Below, one piece after another: positions 8,614-16,160 of a stretch of DNA of 64,000 bases (its first letter is position 1; every line of letters begins with the position of its first letter). The DNA comes from Gloeotrichia echinulata CP02. Lineage in GTDB: Bacteria; Cyanobacteriota; Cyanobacteriia; Cyanobacteriales; Nostocaceae. The notes below the pieces were generated by a model. The model worked only from the letters and a program-made list of their open reading frames with translations, did no database searches and was not told the DNA's origin. A program made the translations under genes and the position numbers. The stretch covers positions 5,275,001 to 5,339,000 of the forward strand of contig CP051187.1 in assembly GCA_038087035.1 (NCBI GenBank), read 5' to 3'.

Positions 8614-8934
8614 ATGTCCGAAAATCATGAATTCACAAATTCTGACTTGTTTAGGGATTTATCTGAACAAGAGCAGGAAACCATAACGGCTGGACAAGAC
8701 TTGAATCCTTACGCCGAAACTAATTTTTTCATCCAGAAGACTGACATTCAAAACTCAGCCGAAAATCAAACGAATATTCCAGGTTACGGTTATCTTTCTA
8801 CGCAAAAAACTGGCTATCATTTTTCACAAATTACCATGTCAGCCACCATAAAATACGCTTTACCTTCTGGTATTGAAGGACAGAATACATCCCCGGATTT
8901 TTTGGCTACTTATTTCAATAGGTTATTTTCATAA
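8614..8934 (+). CDS. Leader peptide precursor 8 with Ala-Gly cleavage site
   Basis: This 106-residue precursor lies directly after the exporter. The leader keeps the pattern (SDLFRDLSEQEQETITAG) but ends AG instead of GG, which some C39 peptidases accept. The core is unrelated to precursors 1-7: it is rich in Asn, Gln, Thr and Tyr, with no TTSGP motif and no cysteine. The ribosome-binding block also differs (GTGTGAAACAGTAATCAT). It could be a substrate of different function or a drifting copy. The position argues for translation together with the exporter. Confidence 0.72.
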   Translation: MSENHEFTNSDLFRDLSEQEQETITAGQDLNPYAETNFFIQKTDIQNSAENQTNIPGYGYLSTQKTGYHFSQITMSATIKYALPSGIEGQNTSPDFLATYFNRLFS

Positions 8935-9597
8935 ATAAGTGTTCATCATGAAATATCCTAGTTTAAGAGGCAATCAGAATGATATTAAACCTCATCTAGG
9001 TTGACAATTAGTAATTCGTAATTACTAATGGGCTACCCCCACAATACTGCGTATGTTTTGAGCCGTGAAATAAATTTCTGGCTCAAAGCTCAATGGTCGG
9101 TAATGTCCACAATACAGATATTCGGATTCCAATACTGCGTAGGTTTTGCTCAAAAAACTTAAAATTCGTAGGTTGGGTTGAGGAACGAAACCCAACATGG
9201 ACGGGGCTTTGTTGGGTTACCCTGCGGGTTCTCCGAAGGAGTACGCAGAGCCTCAACCCAACCTACGATTTTCCTTAACCGAGCAGTATTGATTCGGATT
9301 CTTTCATAAACCAATCAGAAACCAAATATGATTACTATATGTGCCGCTTGATTAAGTCCTGATTCTGCCATATAAATTAGCCAAAAGATAGAATTTTAAT
9401 TTATCAATTTATAACCAGAGACTAATTAAATTGACAAATTAAATGTTTATAACTAGAAACATATTTAAGCTGATGCACGCCTAGATTGATTAAATATTTA
9501 TTATTTATTTCTGCTTGTAGGCTGTCCAGTATCAAGAGTCTAAAGTCAAAGCTATTCATAGCTTATCACCCACCTATAAAAGTAAGTGAGGCAAAAA
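8935..9597. other. Noncoding gap with repeats
   Basis: No gene is seen. Two copies of AATACTGCGTA(G/T)GTTTTG (near 9042 and 9131) and the inverted repeat at 9167-9267 fill the middle. The right part is AT-rich and ends in the precursor ribosome-binding block GTAAGTGAGGCAAAAA. Confidence 0.55.
9167..9267. repeat. 101-base inverted-repeat element
   Basis: CGTAGGTTGGGTTGAGG (9167-9183) and its exact complement CCTCAACCCAACCTACG (9251-9267) enclose 67 bases that contain GAACGAAACCCAACA and a GTTGGGTT copy. This 17-base perfect terminal repeat with no coding content fits a miniature mobile repeat. Confidence 0.7.
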
Positions 9598-9846
9598 ATG
9601 TCAGTTCAAATTCTCATTCTCAAATCCGAGTCTTTTGTAGAGTTAACTGTAGAGCAACAACAATTTATATCTGGCGGTCAGGTTTTACCTATAAATTCTC
9701 AACAAAATTTTCCTTTCTCGCCACTAAGCCCTAACAATGACTTGTTGAATCCAATGCTGAATAACGGTATGGGAAGCGGTGGCTTAGTCGAAACGACAAA
9801 GAGCTTGAATTCAAATAATACTAATAATGGCATGGTTCTTTACTAG
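9598..9846 (+). CDS. Double-glycine leader peptide precursor 9
   Basis: This 82-residue precursor has a leader ending TVEQQQFISGG. The core is Asn/Pro/Ser/Leu-rich with two Gly-rich spots (NNGMGSGG), no cysteine and no TTSGP motif. The start ATG 9598 follows AAGTGAGGCAAAAA, the shared block; the in-frame GTG at 9586 lies in it. It is separated from precursor 8 by 660 bases of repeats, so it may have its own promoter. Confidence 0.7.
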   Translation: MSVQILILKSESFVELTVEQQQFISGGQVLPINSQQNFPFSPLSPNNDLLNPMLNNGMGSGGLVETTKSLNSNNTNNGMVLY

Positions 9847-10293
9847 TCGCTAATTTGATGATTCTCAAATCAAAATTAACAGACTAATAGAATAAGCATT
9901 CACTATGGAAAATTGAGGTGTAAACACTGGTTTTATGGATGTATTTCAGTACGGTTTGGTTAAGCCCAGAAAAAATAAAAATGTGTAAATTGGTTTGAGT
10001 CTTGGCGAAACCCATCTCACGATTCTACTTAACTGAATCGCATTGAAACTTACGCAGCATTTAAATCACAGATCTAAGTTGAATGAAAGTATATTACGGA
10101 CAAAATATTTTCATTCAACCTTAGACGGGAATTGGTATAAACCAATAGCCAGAACTTTCGCCTGCTAATTTATAACTTTAGAATAATTTAATTAAGAGAA
10201 AACTTATTTATAAATAGAAGCATAGCTGTGACAGACATATGTAAAGGAAACATATTTCTGTCACATTTATGTGCAAAAAAGAGGGTAACAATT
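9847..10293. other. AT-rich noncoding gap
   Basis: No gene, clear repeat or terminator is seen. The last 25 bases contain GAGGGTAACAATT, a variant of the precursor ribosome-binding block. Confidence 0.45.
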
Positions 10294-10578
10294 ATGTCAG
10301 ATCAATTCATCAATTCCGAGTTGCTTGTGGAGCTATCCACAGAAGAACAGCAACTGATAGCCGGCGGATATATATATTATCCACCTGTAGGAGGTATATA
10401 TATGCCATATCCATATCCATCTATACTAGGTGGAGGTATTTCTTCTTCAGCAAGTGACTATAGAAGCCAATCAGTAGGCGTTGGCACCTTCAGCGGACTG
10501 GGTGGCGCATACACCTCCGGAAGCAGGCGATTCCGCCGCAGCAGCGGATTCAGCAACGTGGGATTCCCGTTGTTTTAG
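10294..10578 (+). CDS. Double-glycine leader peptide precursor 10, Tyr/Pro/Gly core
   Basis: This 94-residue precursor has a leader ending TEEQQLIAGG, after which the core is strikingly aromatic: YIYYPPVGGIYMPYPYPS, then Ser/Gly-rich sequence and a basic patch SRRFRRSS before a hydrophobic end GFPLF. There is no cysteine. Its composition differs from all the other cores. An in-frame GTG at 10228 would add 22 residues, but the shared leader and GAGGGTAACAATT before ATG 10294 decide the start. A perfect palindrome follows the stop and may end transcription. Confidence 0.75.
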   Translation: MSDQFINSELLVELSTEEQQLIAGGYIYYPPVGGIYMPYPYPSILGGGISSSASDYRSQSVGVGTFSGLGGAYTSGSRRFRRSSGFSNVGFPLF

Positions 10579-10589
10579 ATAGACACACT

Positions 10590-10617
10590 GTAGGGGCGCA
10601 AGGCCTTGCGCCCCTAC
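10590..10617. repeat. 28-base perfect palindrome (GCGCAAGG type)
   Basis: The arms GTAGGGGCGCAAGG and CCTTGCGCCCCTAC form a perfect hairpin 12 bases after precursor 10. The same element occurs at 3961, 32553, 45927, 58811 (one arm changed) and 63179. It could act as a terminator here, but its dispersion suggests a mobile or selfish palindrome. Confidence 0.8.
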
Positions 10618-10662
10618 GAAAATCTTTGGTAATTGCTTCAAAATCCAAAGTTTCCGAAAAAT

Positions 10663-11553
10663 TCAAGGATTGATCTGCCCAATCCAATCGAGTAGAATCG
10701 GATTTACTAACTCCGGCGCTTCATCCTGGGGGCAATGTCCTACCCCTTCTAGGGGAATAAACTTTTGTACTTGGGGGTAATTTGCCAACTCTCTACCTAA
10801 ATCAACTGGTTCCCAAGGGTCAGCAGTTCCCCATAAAATAATTGCAGGGCAAGGTAAAATAGGTAACAAGTCTTCCGGTAGCGGTCCTGTGGAATAAGCC
10901 GTAAAAGCAAGAAACACAGCGCCAGCCCCTGGATCACCTGCTGGTGCTATCAGAATATCTACTAGTTCATCTGTCACCGCCGCCGAATTAGCATAGGCTT
11001 GGAGTAGAATCTTCCGCACAGTTTTGGGATTGGCAAGTTGATTGAAAAAGAATTCACCAACTGGTTTGATTGATAATAGCCGTTGCAAGAGGGGCGCACC
11101 AAAGCGACGAGACCAGGGTAGAGTTACCCGTTTGCGATCGTGCAACAGGCGTAAAGAACAGTTGAGCAAGGCTACTCCTAAGGCGATATCGGGGTTACTA
11201 ACCGCCGCTTGCATAACCACAATACAGCCAATGGAATTTCCCACTAAAAAAGCTGCCTCACCGACAACTTCGCGGCAAAAATCTGCCACTTGCTGTCCCC
11301 AATTTTCCAGTGTATACGCTATGTTTTCACCAGGCTTGGGTTTAGCTGAACCACCAAAGCCAATTAAATCTATAGCATAAACACGGCAATTTTCGGCTAA
11401 TATAGGGATATTTTGACGCCAGTGCCCCCAGGAAGCGCCAAAGCCATGCACCAGCACTACAGCAGGTCCACTAGTGCCTTGACTTTGATAGCTGATGGGA
11501 AAACCTTGCCAAATCCAGGTTTTTGTCGAGGTAAATGCGGTTGTAGTAGTCAT
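10663..11553 (-). CDS. Alpha/beta hydrolase
   Basis: This 296-residue enzyme of the alpha/beta-hydrolase fold has the oxyanion motif HGFG (36-39), the nucleophile elbow GNSIG (Ser107), an acid candidate in GTADPWEP and the catalytic His in GVGHCPQDE near the C-terminus. A cap region lies between about 135 and 220. Its overall pattern resembles the cyanobacterial and plastid hydrolases related to chlorophyll dephytylase and pheophytinase, but the substrate cannot be read from the sequence. There is no signal peptide. It is monocistronic and convergent with precursor 10. Confidence 0.88.
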   Translation of the reverse strand: MTTTTAFTSTKTWIWQGFPISYQSQGTSGPAVVLVHGFGASWGHWRQNIPILAENCRVYAIDLIGFGGSAKPKPGENIAYTLENWGQQVADFCREVVGEAAFLVGNSIGCIVVMQAAVSNPDIALGVALLNCSLRLLHDRKRVTLPWSRRFGAPLLQRLLSIKPVGEFFFNQLANPKTVRKILLQAYANSAAVTDELVDILIAPAGDPGAGAVFLAFTAYSTGPLPEDLLPILPCPAIILWGTADPWEPVDLGRELANYPQVQKFIPLEGVGHCPQDEAPELVNPILLDWIGQINP

Positions 11554-11816
11554 GATGAGAAATTTATCAACCCAGGTGATGAATATCAGGCACAGACTTG
11601 GATTTGTTTGTAGCAGTTATCTTTATTATGACATTTCATGTGGTGTGCTGAAATTAGCACCAGTATTAGATTCAGTAGTTTTACAATTTACGGTAACAAA
11701 ATTCGTTTATAAAATAATTGACATATCCAGCATTGCCTAAGGAGTGGCTTGCAACACAAAAGTGAGGCTAAATTTGCCCGAATTTTTTTGTTCCTAGTTC
11801 CTGCCAGGCCAAGAAA

Positions 11817-12371
11817 ATGAATATAGTAGAAACAATTGATACGACCGTTGGGAGTTATGCACCAGATTTTGAACTGCCAGGAATTGACAATCAAGTACAC
11901 CATCTCAGCCGTTACCTTAACAAGTTCCGCGCCGTGGGCGTCATTTCCATGTGCAACCACTGTCCTTACGTAGGGTTGTATGTAGACAGGCTCAAAAATA
12001 TTCAAGCAGAATTTACCAACAGCGGCTTGACATTGATTGGATTGAATGGTAATGATGCTAATCGGCAGACTATGGAAAGCTTTGAAAATATGAAAGCTTT
12101 TGCCCAGAGTCACAAATTGAACTTCCCCTATCTGTGGGACCCAACTCAAGATGTGACCCGCAGCTTTGGTGCTACTAAAACACCAATGGCGTTCTTAATA
12201 GATAGAAATGGTATAGTCCGATATAAAGGAAGGATTGACGATCATCCCGAACACCCATCAGCCGTGGGAGAGGATTATCTGAGAAACGCGATCGCCGCTT
12301 TGTTTAATGGTCAAGACATACGCATTTGGGAAACTGAAGCCATCGGTACTTCATTAATCTGGCGGAACTAG
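11817..12371 (+). CDS. Thioredoxin-like (AhpC/TSA-type) redox protein
   Basis: This 184-residue protein has a peroxiredoxin/TlpA-like fold: APDFELPG at 15-22, an active-site CNHCPYV with Cys46 and Cys49, and FGATKTPMAFLID with the cis-proline region. The CxxC pair points to a disulfide oxidoreductase rather than a one-cysteine peroxidase. No signal peptide is seen, so it is probably cytoplasmic. It starts 71 bases before pyrH. The partner protein is unknown. Confidence 0.87.
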   Translation: MNIVETIDTTVGSYAPDFELPGIDNQVHHLSRYLNKFRAVGVISMCNHCPYVGLYVDRLKNIQAEFTNSGLTLIGLNGNDANRQTMESFENMKAFAQSHKLNFPYLWDPTQDVTRSFGATKTPMAFLIDRNGIVRYKGRIDDHPEHPSAVGEDYLRNAIAALFNGQDIRIWETEAIGTSLIWRN

Positions 12372-12441
12372 ACACAGGGGGACACTGTGCTGTTATCTTA
12401 AATTGGAGGCAATTGCAACTTTTTCGATAAAGCGTAACTTC

Positions 12442-13170
12442 ATGGGAACGAATTACCGACGGGTTTTACTCAAACTGAGCGGTGAAGCCTTAATGGGCAA
12501 TATGGGCTACGGCATTGATCCAGAAGTGGTCAAAGGAATAGCCCAGGAAGTAGAAGAGGTGGTAGCAACTGGCGTTCAGATCGCTATCGTCGTTGGTGGC
12601 GGCAATATTTTTCGTGGCGTCAAAGCGGCGTCGGCGGGTATGGACCGCGCCACCGCTGACTACATCGGCATGATTGCCACGGTAATGAACGCCATGACGC
12701 TACAAGATTCGCTAGAACATATAGGGGTACAGACGCGGGTTCAAACCGCGATCGCTATGCAAGAATTAGCAGAACCGTATATTCGTCGTCGCGCCATCCG
12801 TCACCTAGAAAAAGGACGGGTGGTAATTTTTGGTGCTGGTTCGGGAAATCCCTTCTTTACCACTGACACCGCTGCAGCCTTAAGAGCCGCAGAAATTGAT
12901 GCTGAAGTGATTTTTAAAGCCACCAAGGTAGACGGCGTATACGATGCTGACCCCCATATTTATCCCCAGGCCAAGCGTTACACTAGCCTCACCTACGCCC
13001 ACGTTTTGGCTAAGGATTTGCGGGTAATGGATAGTACCGCCATCGCCTTGTGTAAAGAAAATAATATCCCCATTCTTGTCTTTGACTTAACGGTGAGAGG
13101 TAACATCCACCGCGCAGTCATGGGAGAATCTATCGGCACCCTTGTGGGAGGTTCTTGTGACATTATCTGA
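12442..13170 (+). CDS. pyrH: UMP kinase
   Basis: This 242-residue hexameric UMP kinase phosphorylates UMP to UDP in pyrimidine nucleotide synthesis. The amino-acid-kinase signatures are clear: LKLSGEALMG at the N-terminus, VVGGGNIFRG, GAGSGNPFFTTDTAAALRA and the KVDGVYDADP loop. The length equals the family norm when started at ATG 12442 (MGTNYRR); an upstream TTG at 12403 would add an atypical extension. The gene overlaps frr by 14 bases, a common bacterial pyrH-frr pairing. Confidence 0.96.
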   Translation: MGTNYRRVLLKLSGEALMGNMGYGIDPEVVKGIAQEVEEVVATGVQIAIVVGGGNIFRGVKAASAGMDRATADYIGMIATVMNAMTLQDSLEHIGVQTRVQTAIAMQELAEPYIRRRAIRHLEKGRVVIFGAGSGNPFFTTDTAAALRAAEIDAEVIFKATKVDGVYDADPHIYPQAKRYTSLTYAHVLAKDLRVMDSTAIALCKENNIPILVFDLTVRGNIHRAVMGESIGTLVGGSCDII

Positions 13171-13705
13171 AGCTGAGAGTACGATGCAAAAGACCGTTGA
13201 AGCAACTCAACGCGCTTTTAACACTATTCGCACTGGTCGCGCCAATGCGAGTTTACTAGATAAAGTGTTGGTGGACTACTATGGTTCACCCACACCCCTA
13301 AAATCACTGGCAAATATTAGCACGCCAGACGCCTCAACGATCCTCATTCAGCCCTACGATAAGAAGAGCTTGAATATAGTCGAAAAGGCCATTTCTTTGT
13401 CTGATGTGGGTTTAACCCCCAGTAATGACGGTTCTGTCATCCGCCTGAATATTCCGCCGTTGACCAGCGATAGACGTAAAGAATTAGTCAAACTCGCCAC
13501 CAAGTATGCAGAAGAAGGTCGCGTTGGTATTCGCAATATCCGCCGTGATGCTATGGACTCTATTCGTAAACAAGAAAAAAGCGCCGCTATCCCTGAAGAT
13601 GAAGCACGCGATCAGCAGGACAAACTGCAAAAACTGACAAACAAATATATTGCCAGAATCGATGAACTGCTGGTAGAAAAGGAAAAAGACATCTCCACTG
13701 TCTAA
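13157..13705 (+). CDS. frr: Ribosome recycling factor
   Basis: This 182-residue factor splits post-termination ribosomes together with EF-G. Typical segments are seen: TIRTGRANASLLD, VDYYGSPTPL, ANISTPDA, LTPSNDGSVIRLNIPPLT and RDAMDSIRKQEK. The start is GTG 13157, inside the end of pyrH and preceded by GGGAGG at 13146-13151; this gives the family length. The pyrH-frr overlap suggests translational coupling. A miniature transposon-like element lies directly downstream. Confidence 0.96.
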   Translation: MTLSEAESTMQKTVEATQRAFNTIRTGRANASLLDKVLVDYYGSPTPLKSLANISTPDASTILIQPYDKKSLNIVEKAISLSDVGLTPSNDGSVIRLNIPPLTSDRRKELVKLATKYAEEGRVGIRNIRRDAMDSIRKQEKSAAIPEDEARDQQDKLQKLTNKYIARIDELLVEKEKDISTV

Positions 13706-13746
13706 AAAATCACAAACCAGGAGTGAGAAGTTAAGCCTAATAACTC

Positions 13747-14130
13747 TCACAAAAACATCACGGGTCGTGTAGAAGCCACTTGGCTTTAGACAGTGGAGGA
13801 AACACGCCACGGCTTGTTTTAACACCTGTGCAAAATGATATGATCAAATTGTGAGTAGGAATAACCATCTACGTGTTGAAGTGTTTTGTAAGGAGTAACC
13901 CCTGATTTACCTCGCATTCGCACAGGTGGCGATTCTGGGTAAAACTTGTAATGGGAAAACATGAAGCGTACCGAACTGGCGTTGTGATGGACTCGGAAAA
14001 CAAAAAAAAGAAAAGTAAGCGCAATTGCAATACCTTTGGGTAGTTGTTTTGAGCGTCTAGGGGGATACTTGACTATCCCTTTTAAGCAAGTCTTAAAGAA
14101 TCTCAGTGTCTTTAGACCTGAGAGTGTCAA
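13747..14130 (+). mobile_element. Non-autonomous IS200/IS605-like element
   Basis: A block of about 384 bases without a transposase. Its left 250 bases recur inverted at 61772-62034, and its right end (TCTCAGTGTCTTTAGACC then TGAGA, 14101-14123) recurs at 19648-19670 and folds into an imperfect hairpin. The segment GTGAGTAGGAATAACCATC encodes a short start (MSRNNHLRVEVF) that stops after 15 codons, also seen in altered form at 19375. Subterminal hairpins without terminal inverted repeats suggest the IS200/IS605 group, but family assignment is inference. Confidence 0.6.
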
Positions 14131-14340
14131 TCTTAATTGTAAATGTTTTCATTCCCTGGAAATACGTACCATATTTAGGGACACAACAAACTTGTGTCCC
14201 TATTGCTTAACTAAGTATTCATGATCAACTATGTACACGAAAGCCCGGTATGACGATATTATTTAAAGTCTACGGAGACTGACTCTTAATAGAAAAAAGA
14301 TACACAGGAAAAAAACTAAATTCAGGAGCCAACATTCAGG

Positions 14341-15462
14341 ATGTACGATAGCATCATCGTCGGTGCCGGACCCGCTGGTGGAACCGCTGCATATCATTTA
14401 GCCAAGCAAGGCCACTCCGTTTTAGTAGTGGAAAAAGCATCCCTACCAAGATATAAACCCTGTGGCGGTGGTGTGTCACCCATAGTCGCCCAATGGTTTG
14501 ACTTTGATTTTAGCCCAGCGATTTCAGCGAAAGTAGATACTCTTCGCTTTACCTGGAAATTAGGCGACCCCGTAGAAGCAAAAATCGGCATTAAAGAACC
14601 AGTTTGGATGGTTAGGCGAGATGTTTTTGACTATTTCCTCGTGCAACAAGGCCAAAAGCAAGGTGCTGAACTGCAAGACAATACAGAAGTCACTGGTATT
14701 GAATTTCAAGGCGACTATTGGCATGTTAATACAGCCAATGGCCCAGTTTCAGGTCGCTACTTAATTGCGGCTGACGGCGCCAAAGGTTCTATGGCAAAAT
14801 GGCTAGGCTTCAAAGACCGCAAACGCCGTTTAGCAGCAGCGTTGGAGGCAGAAGTAGCTGCAGATGTGTCGAATAAATCTATGGCACATTTTGAGTTTGG
14901 CTTAATCAAAAATGGCTACATCTGGAACTTTCCCAAGGATGATGGTTATTCGATTGGTGTCGGTACTTTCATCGGTGGCCAACCCCAAAATTTTAAGCAG
15001 ATTTTGGATGAATACGCCCAATCATTTAATTTAGATGTCAAAACTAGCAAACAATATGGTCATCCCCTTTGCCTGTGGGATGGTAAGCAAAAGCTGCATA
15101 CCCAAAATGCAATTTTAGCCGGGGAAGCGGCTTGTGTAGTTGACCCGTTGACAGCTGAAGGAATTCGCCCCTCAATTTTTAGCGGGTTGCTAGCAGCAGC
15201 TGCCATTAATCAAGCACTTTCTGGTAATATCAACGCTTTAGAAGAATACACTAATGCCATTAATGAACAATGGGGTTCTGATATGGCCTGGGCACAAAAA
15301 ATAGCTGCAGCATTCTATCGTCTTCCCAACATTGGTTACAAAGCTGGTGTCAAAAGCCCTTCTGGTCCCCAAATCATGGGTCAAATACTTTGTGGCGAAC
15401 TCCATTATAGCGACATTGCCGGTCGCGCCCTCAAGCGTTTAATCCCTGGTTTTGGTAGTTAG
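14341..15462 (+). CDS. Geranylgeranyl-reductase-family FAD oxidoreductase
   Basis: This 373-residue flavoprotein has the dinucleotide-binding start IIVGAGPAGG (5-14), the VVEKASLPRYKPCGGGVS segment typical of the geranylgeranyl reductase family, and the second FAD motif AILAGEAACVVDPLTAEGI. Family members reduce prenyl chains of chlorophyll, tocopherol or lipids. Cyanobacteria also carry the better known ChlP, and this shorter paralogue is not clearly ChlP, so the substrate is open. The ATG follows CAGGAGCC. It stands downstream of frr with the mobile element between them. Confidence 0.88.
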   Translation: MYDSIIVGAGPAGGTAAYHLAKQGHSVLVVEKASLPRYKPCGGGVSPIVAQWFDFDFSPAISAKVDTLRFTWKLGDPVEAKIGIKEPVWMVRRDVFDYFLVQQGQKQGAELQDNTEVTGIEFQGDYWHVNTANGPVSGRYLIAADGAKGSMAKWLGFKDRKRRLAAALEAEVAADVSNKSMAHFEFGLIKNGYIWNFPKDDGYSIGVGTFIGGQPQNFKQILDEYAQSFNLDVKTSKQYGHPLCLWDGKQKLHTQNAILAGEAACVVDPLTAEGIRPSIFSGLLAAAAINQALSGNINALEEYTNAINEQWGSDMAWAQKIAAAFYRLPNIGYKAGVKSPSGPQIMGQILCGELHYSDIAGRALKRLIPGFGS

Positions 15463-15719
15463 TCTAGGGGGGTCAAGAGTCAAAAGTCCAAAAAATCTAG
15501 GTTTTTGACCCTCCGAATTTTAGATTTTGGATTTTGGATTTTTGGGGTACGAGCAAGACCCCGCAGAATTTTAGATTTTAGATTTTAGGGACTACCAACT
15601 AAAAAAATATTCAATCGGAAATGTTGACCGTTGACTGCTTATTGTCAACGGTCAACAACTTCAAATGGTTGTTTTTATTTTTTGAAGTTCCCTAAACCGC
15701 TCCCGACTATGAGAAAAAT
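15463..15719. repeat. Degenerate TAGATTTTGGATTT repeats
   Basis: Several imperfect copies of AGATTTTGGATTTTGGAT and AGATTTTAGATTTT lie between the two convergent genes, together with GTTGACCGTTGACTG and its inverted copy near 15621-15655. No gene is seen. Confidence 0.6.
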
Positions 15720-16160
15720 TTACTCCTCGTCTTCTAGATCTTCGTCATCAATATCCTCTTCATCTAGATCTGGCTGGGTTAATTTTTTATCACTTTCACC
15801 GAGTTGGATCAGGTGAATATGCTTGTATCCCAGTCTAATTTCAAATTCATCCCCAGGCTTTAAGCCCATTGCTTTGGTGTATGTGGCACCAATCACAATC
15901 TGGCCATTTTGATGCACGCTAACACGATACGTCGGTTCACGACCACGCCCATCTTTGGGTGCTTCTGGACTCAGAGGGATTCCTCTGGCCGATAACAAGG
16001 CATCATAAAAATCTGTGAGATTGACACGAACCTGGTTATTTTTAGTAACAGTGTAATAGCCACACTGTTTGGCTCTTTCTCGACGTGGTAAATTGGAAAG
16101 TTCTTTTACTTTAGCAAGTAGTGTTTTTCCGGTTAATGGCGCGGTTGCAGTTTCAGTCAT
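15720..16160 (-). CDS. cyAbrB-type transcriptional regulator
   Basis: This 146-residue protein is of the cyanobacterial AbrB-like family, which regulates nitrogen, carbon and hydrogenase genes. An N-terminal region with LPRRERAKQCGYYT, the segment NQVRVNLTDFYDALLSARG and the AbrB-like part GQIVIGATYTKAMGLKPGD are present, and an acidic tail (EEDIDDEDLEDEE) ends the protein. ATG 16160 is used; a TTG nine bases upstream is in frame. It cannot be assigned safely to clade 1 or 2. The 1.5 kb noncoding region upstream leaves room for complex control. Confidence 0.88.
   Translation of the reverse strand: MTETATAPLTGKTLLAKVKELSNLPRRERAKQCGYYTVTKNNQVRVNLTDFYDALLSARGIPLSPEAPKDGRGREPTYRVSVHQNGQIVIGATYTKAMGLKPGDEFEIRLGYKHIHLIQLGESDKKLTQPDLDEEDIDDEDLEDEE

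Noticed and set aside
9093..9278. 61-codon frame between precursors 8 and 9
   Set aside because: Lies across the 101-base foldback repeat; its sequence is repeat-derived.
11688..12149. 153-codon - strand frame over the thioredoxin-like gene
   Set aside because: Antisense to a recognised CxxC protein, with no similarity or start signal.
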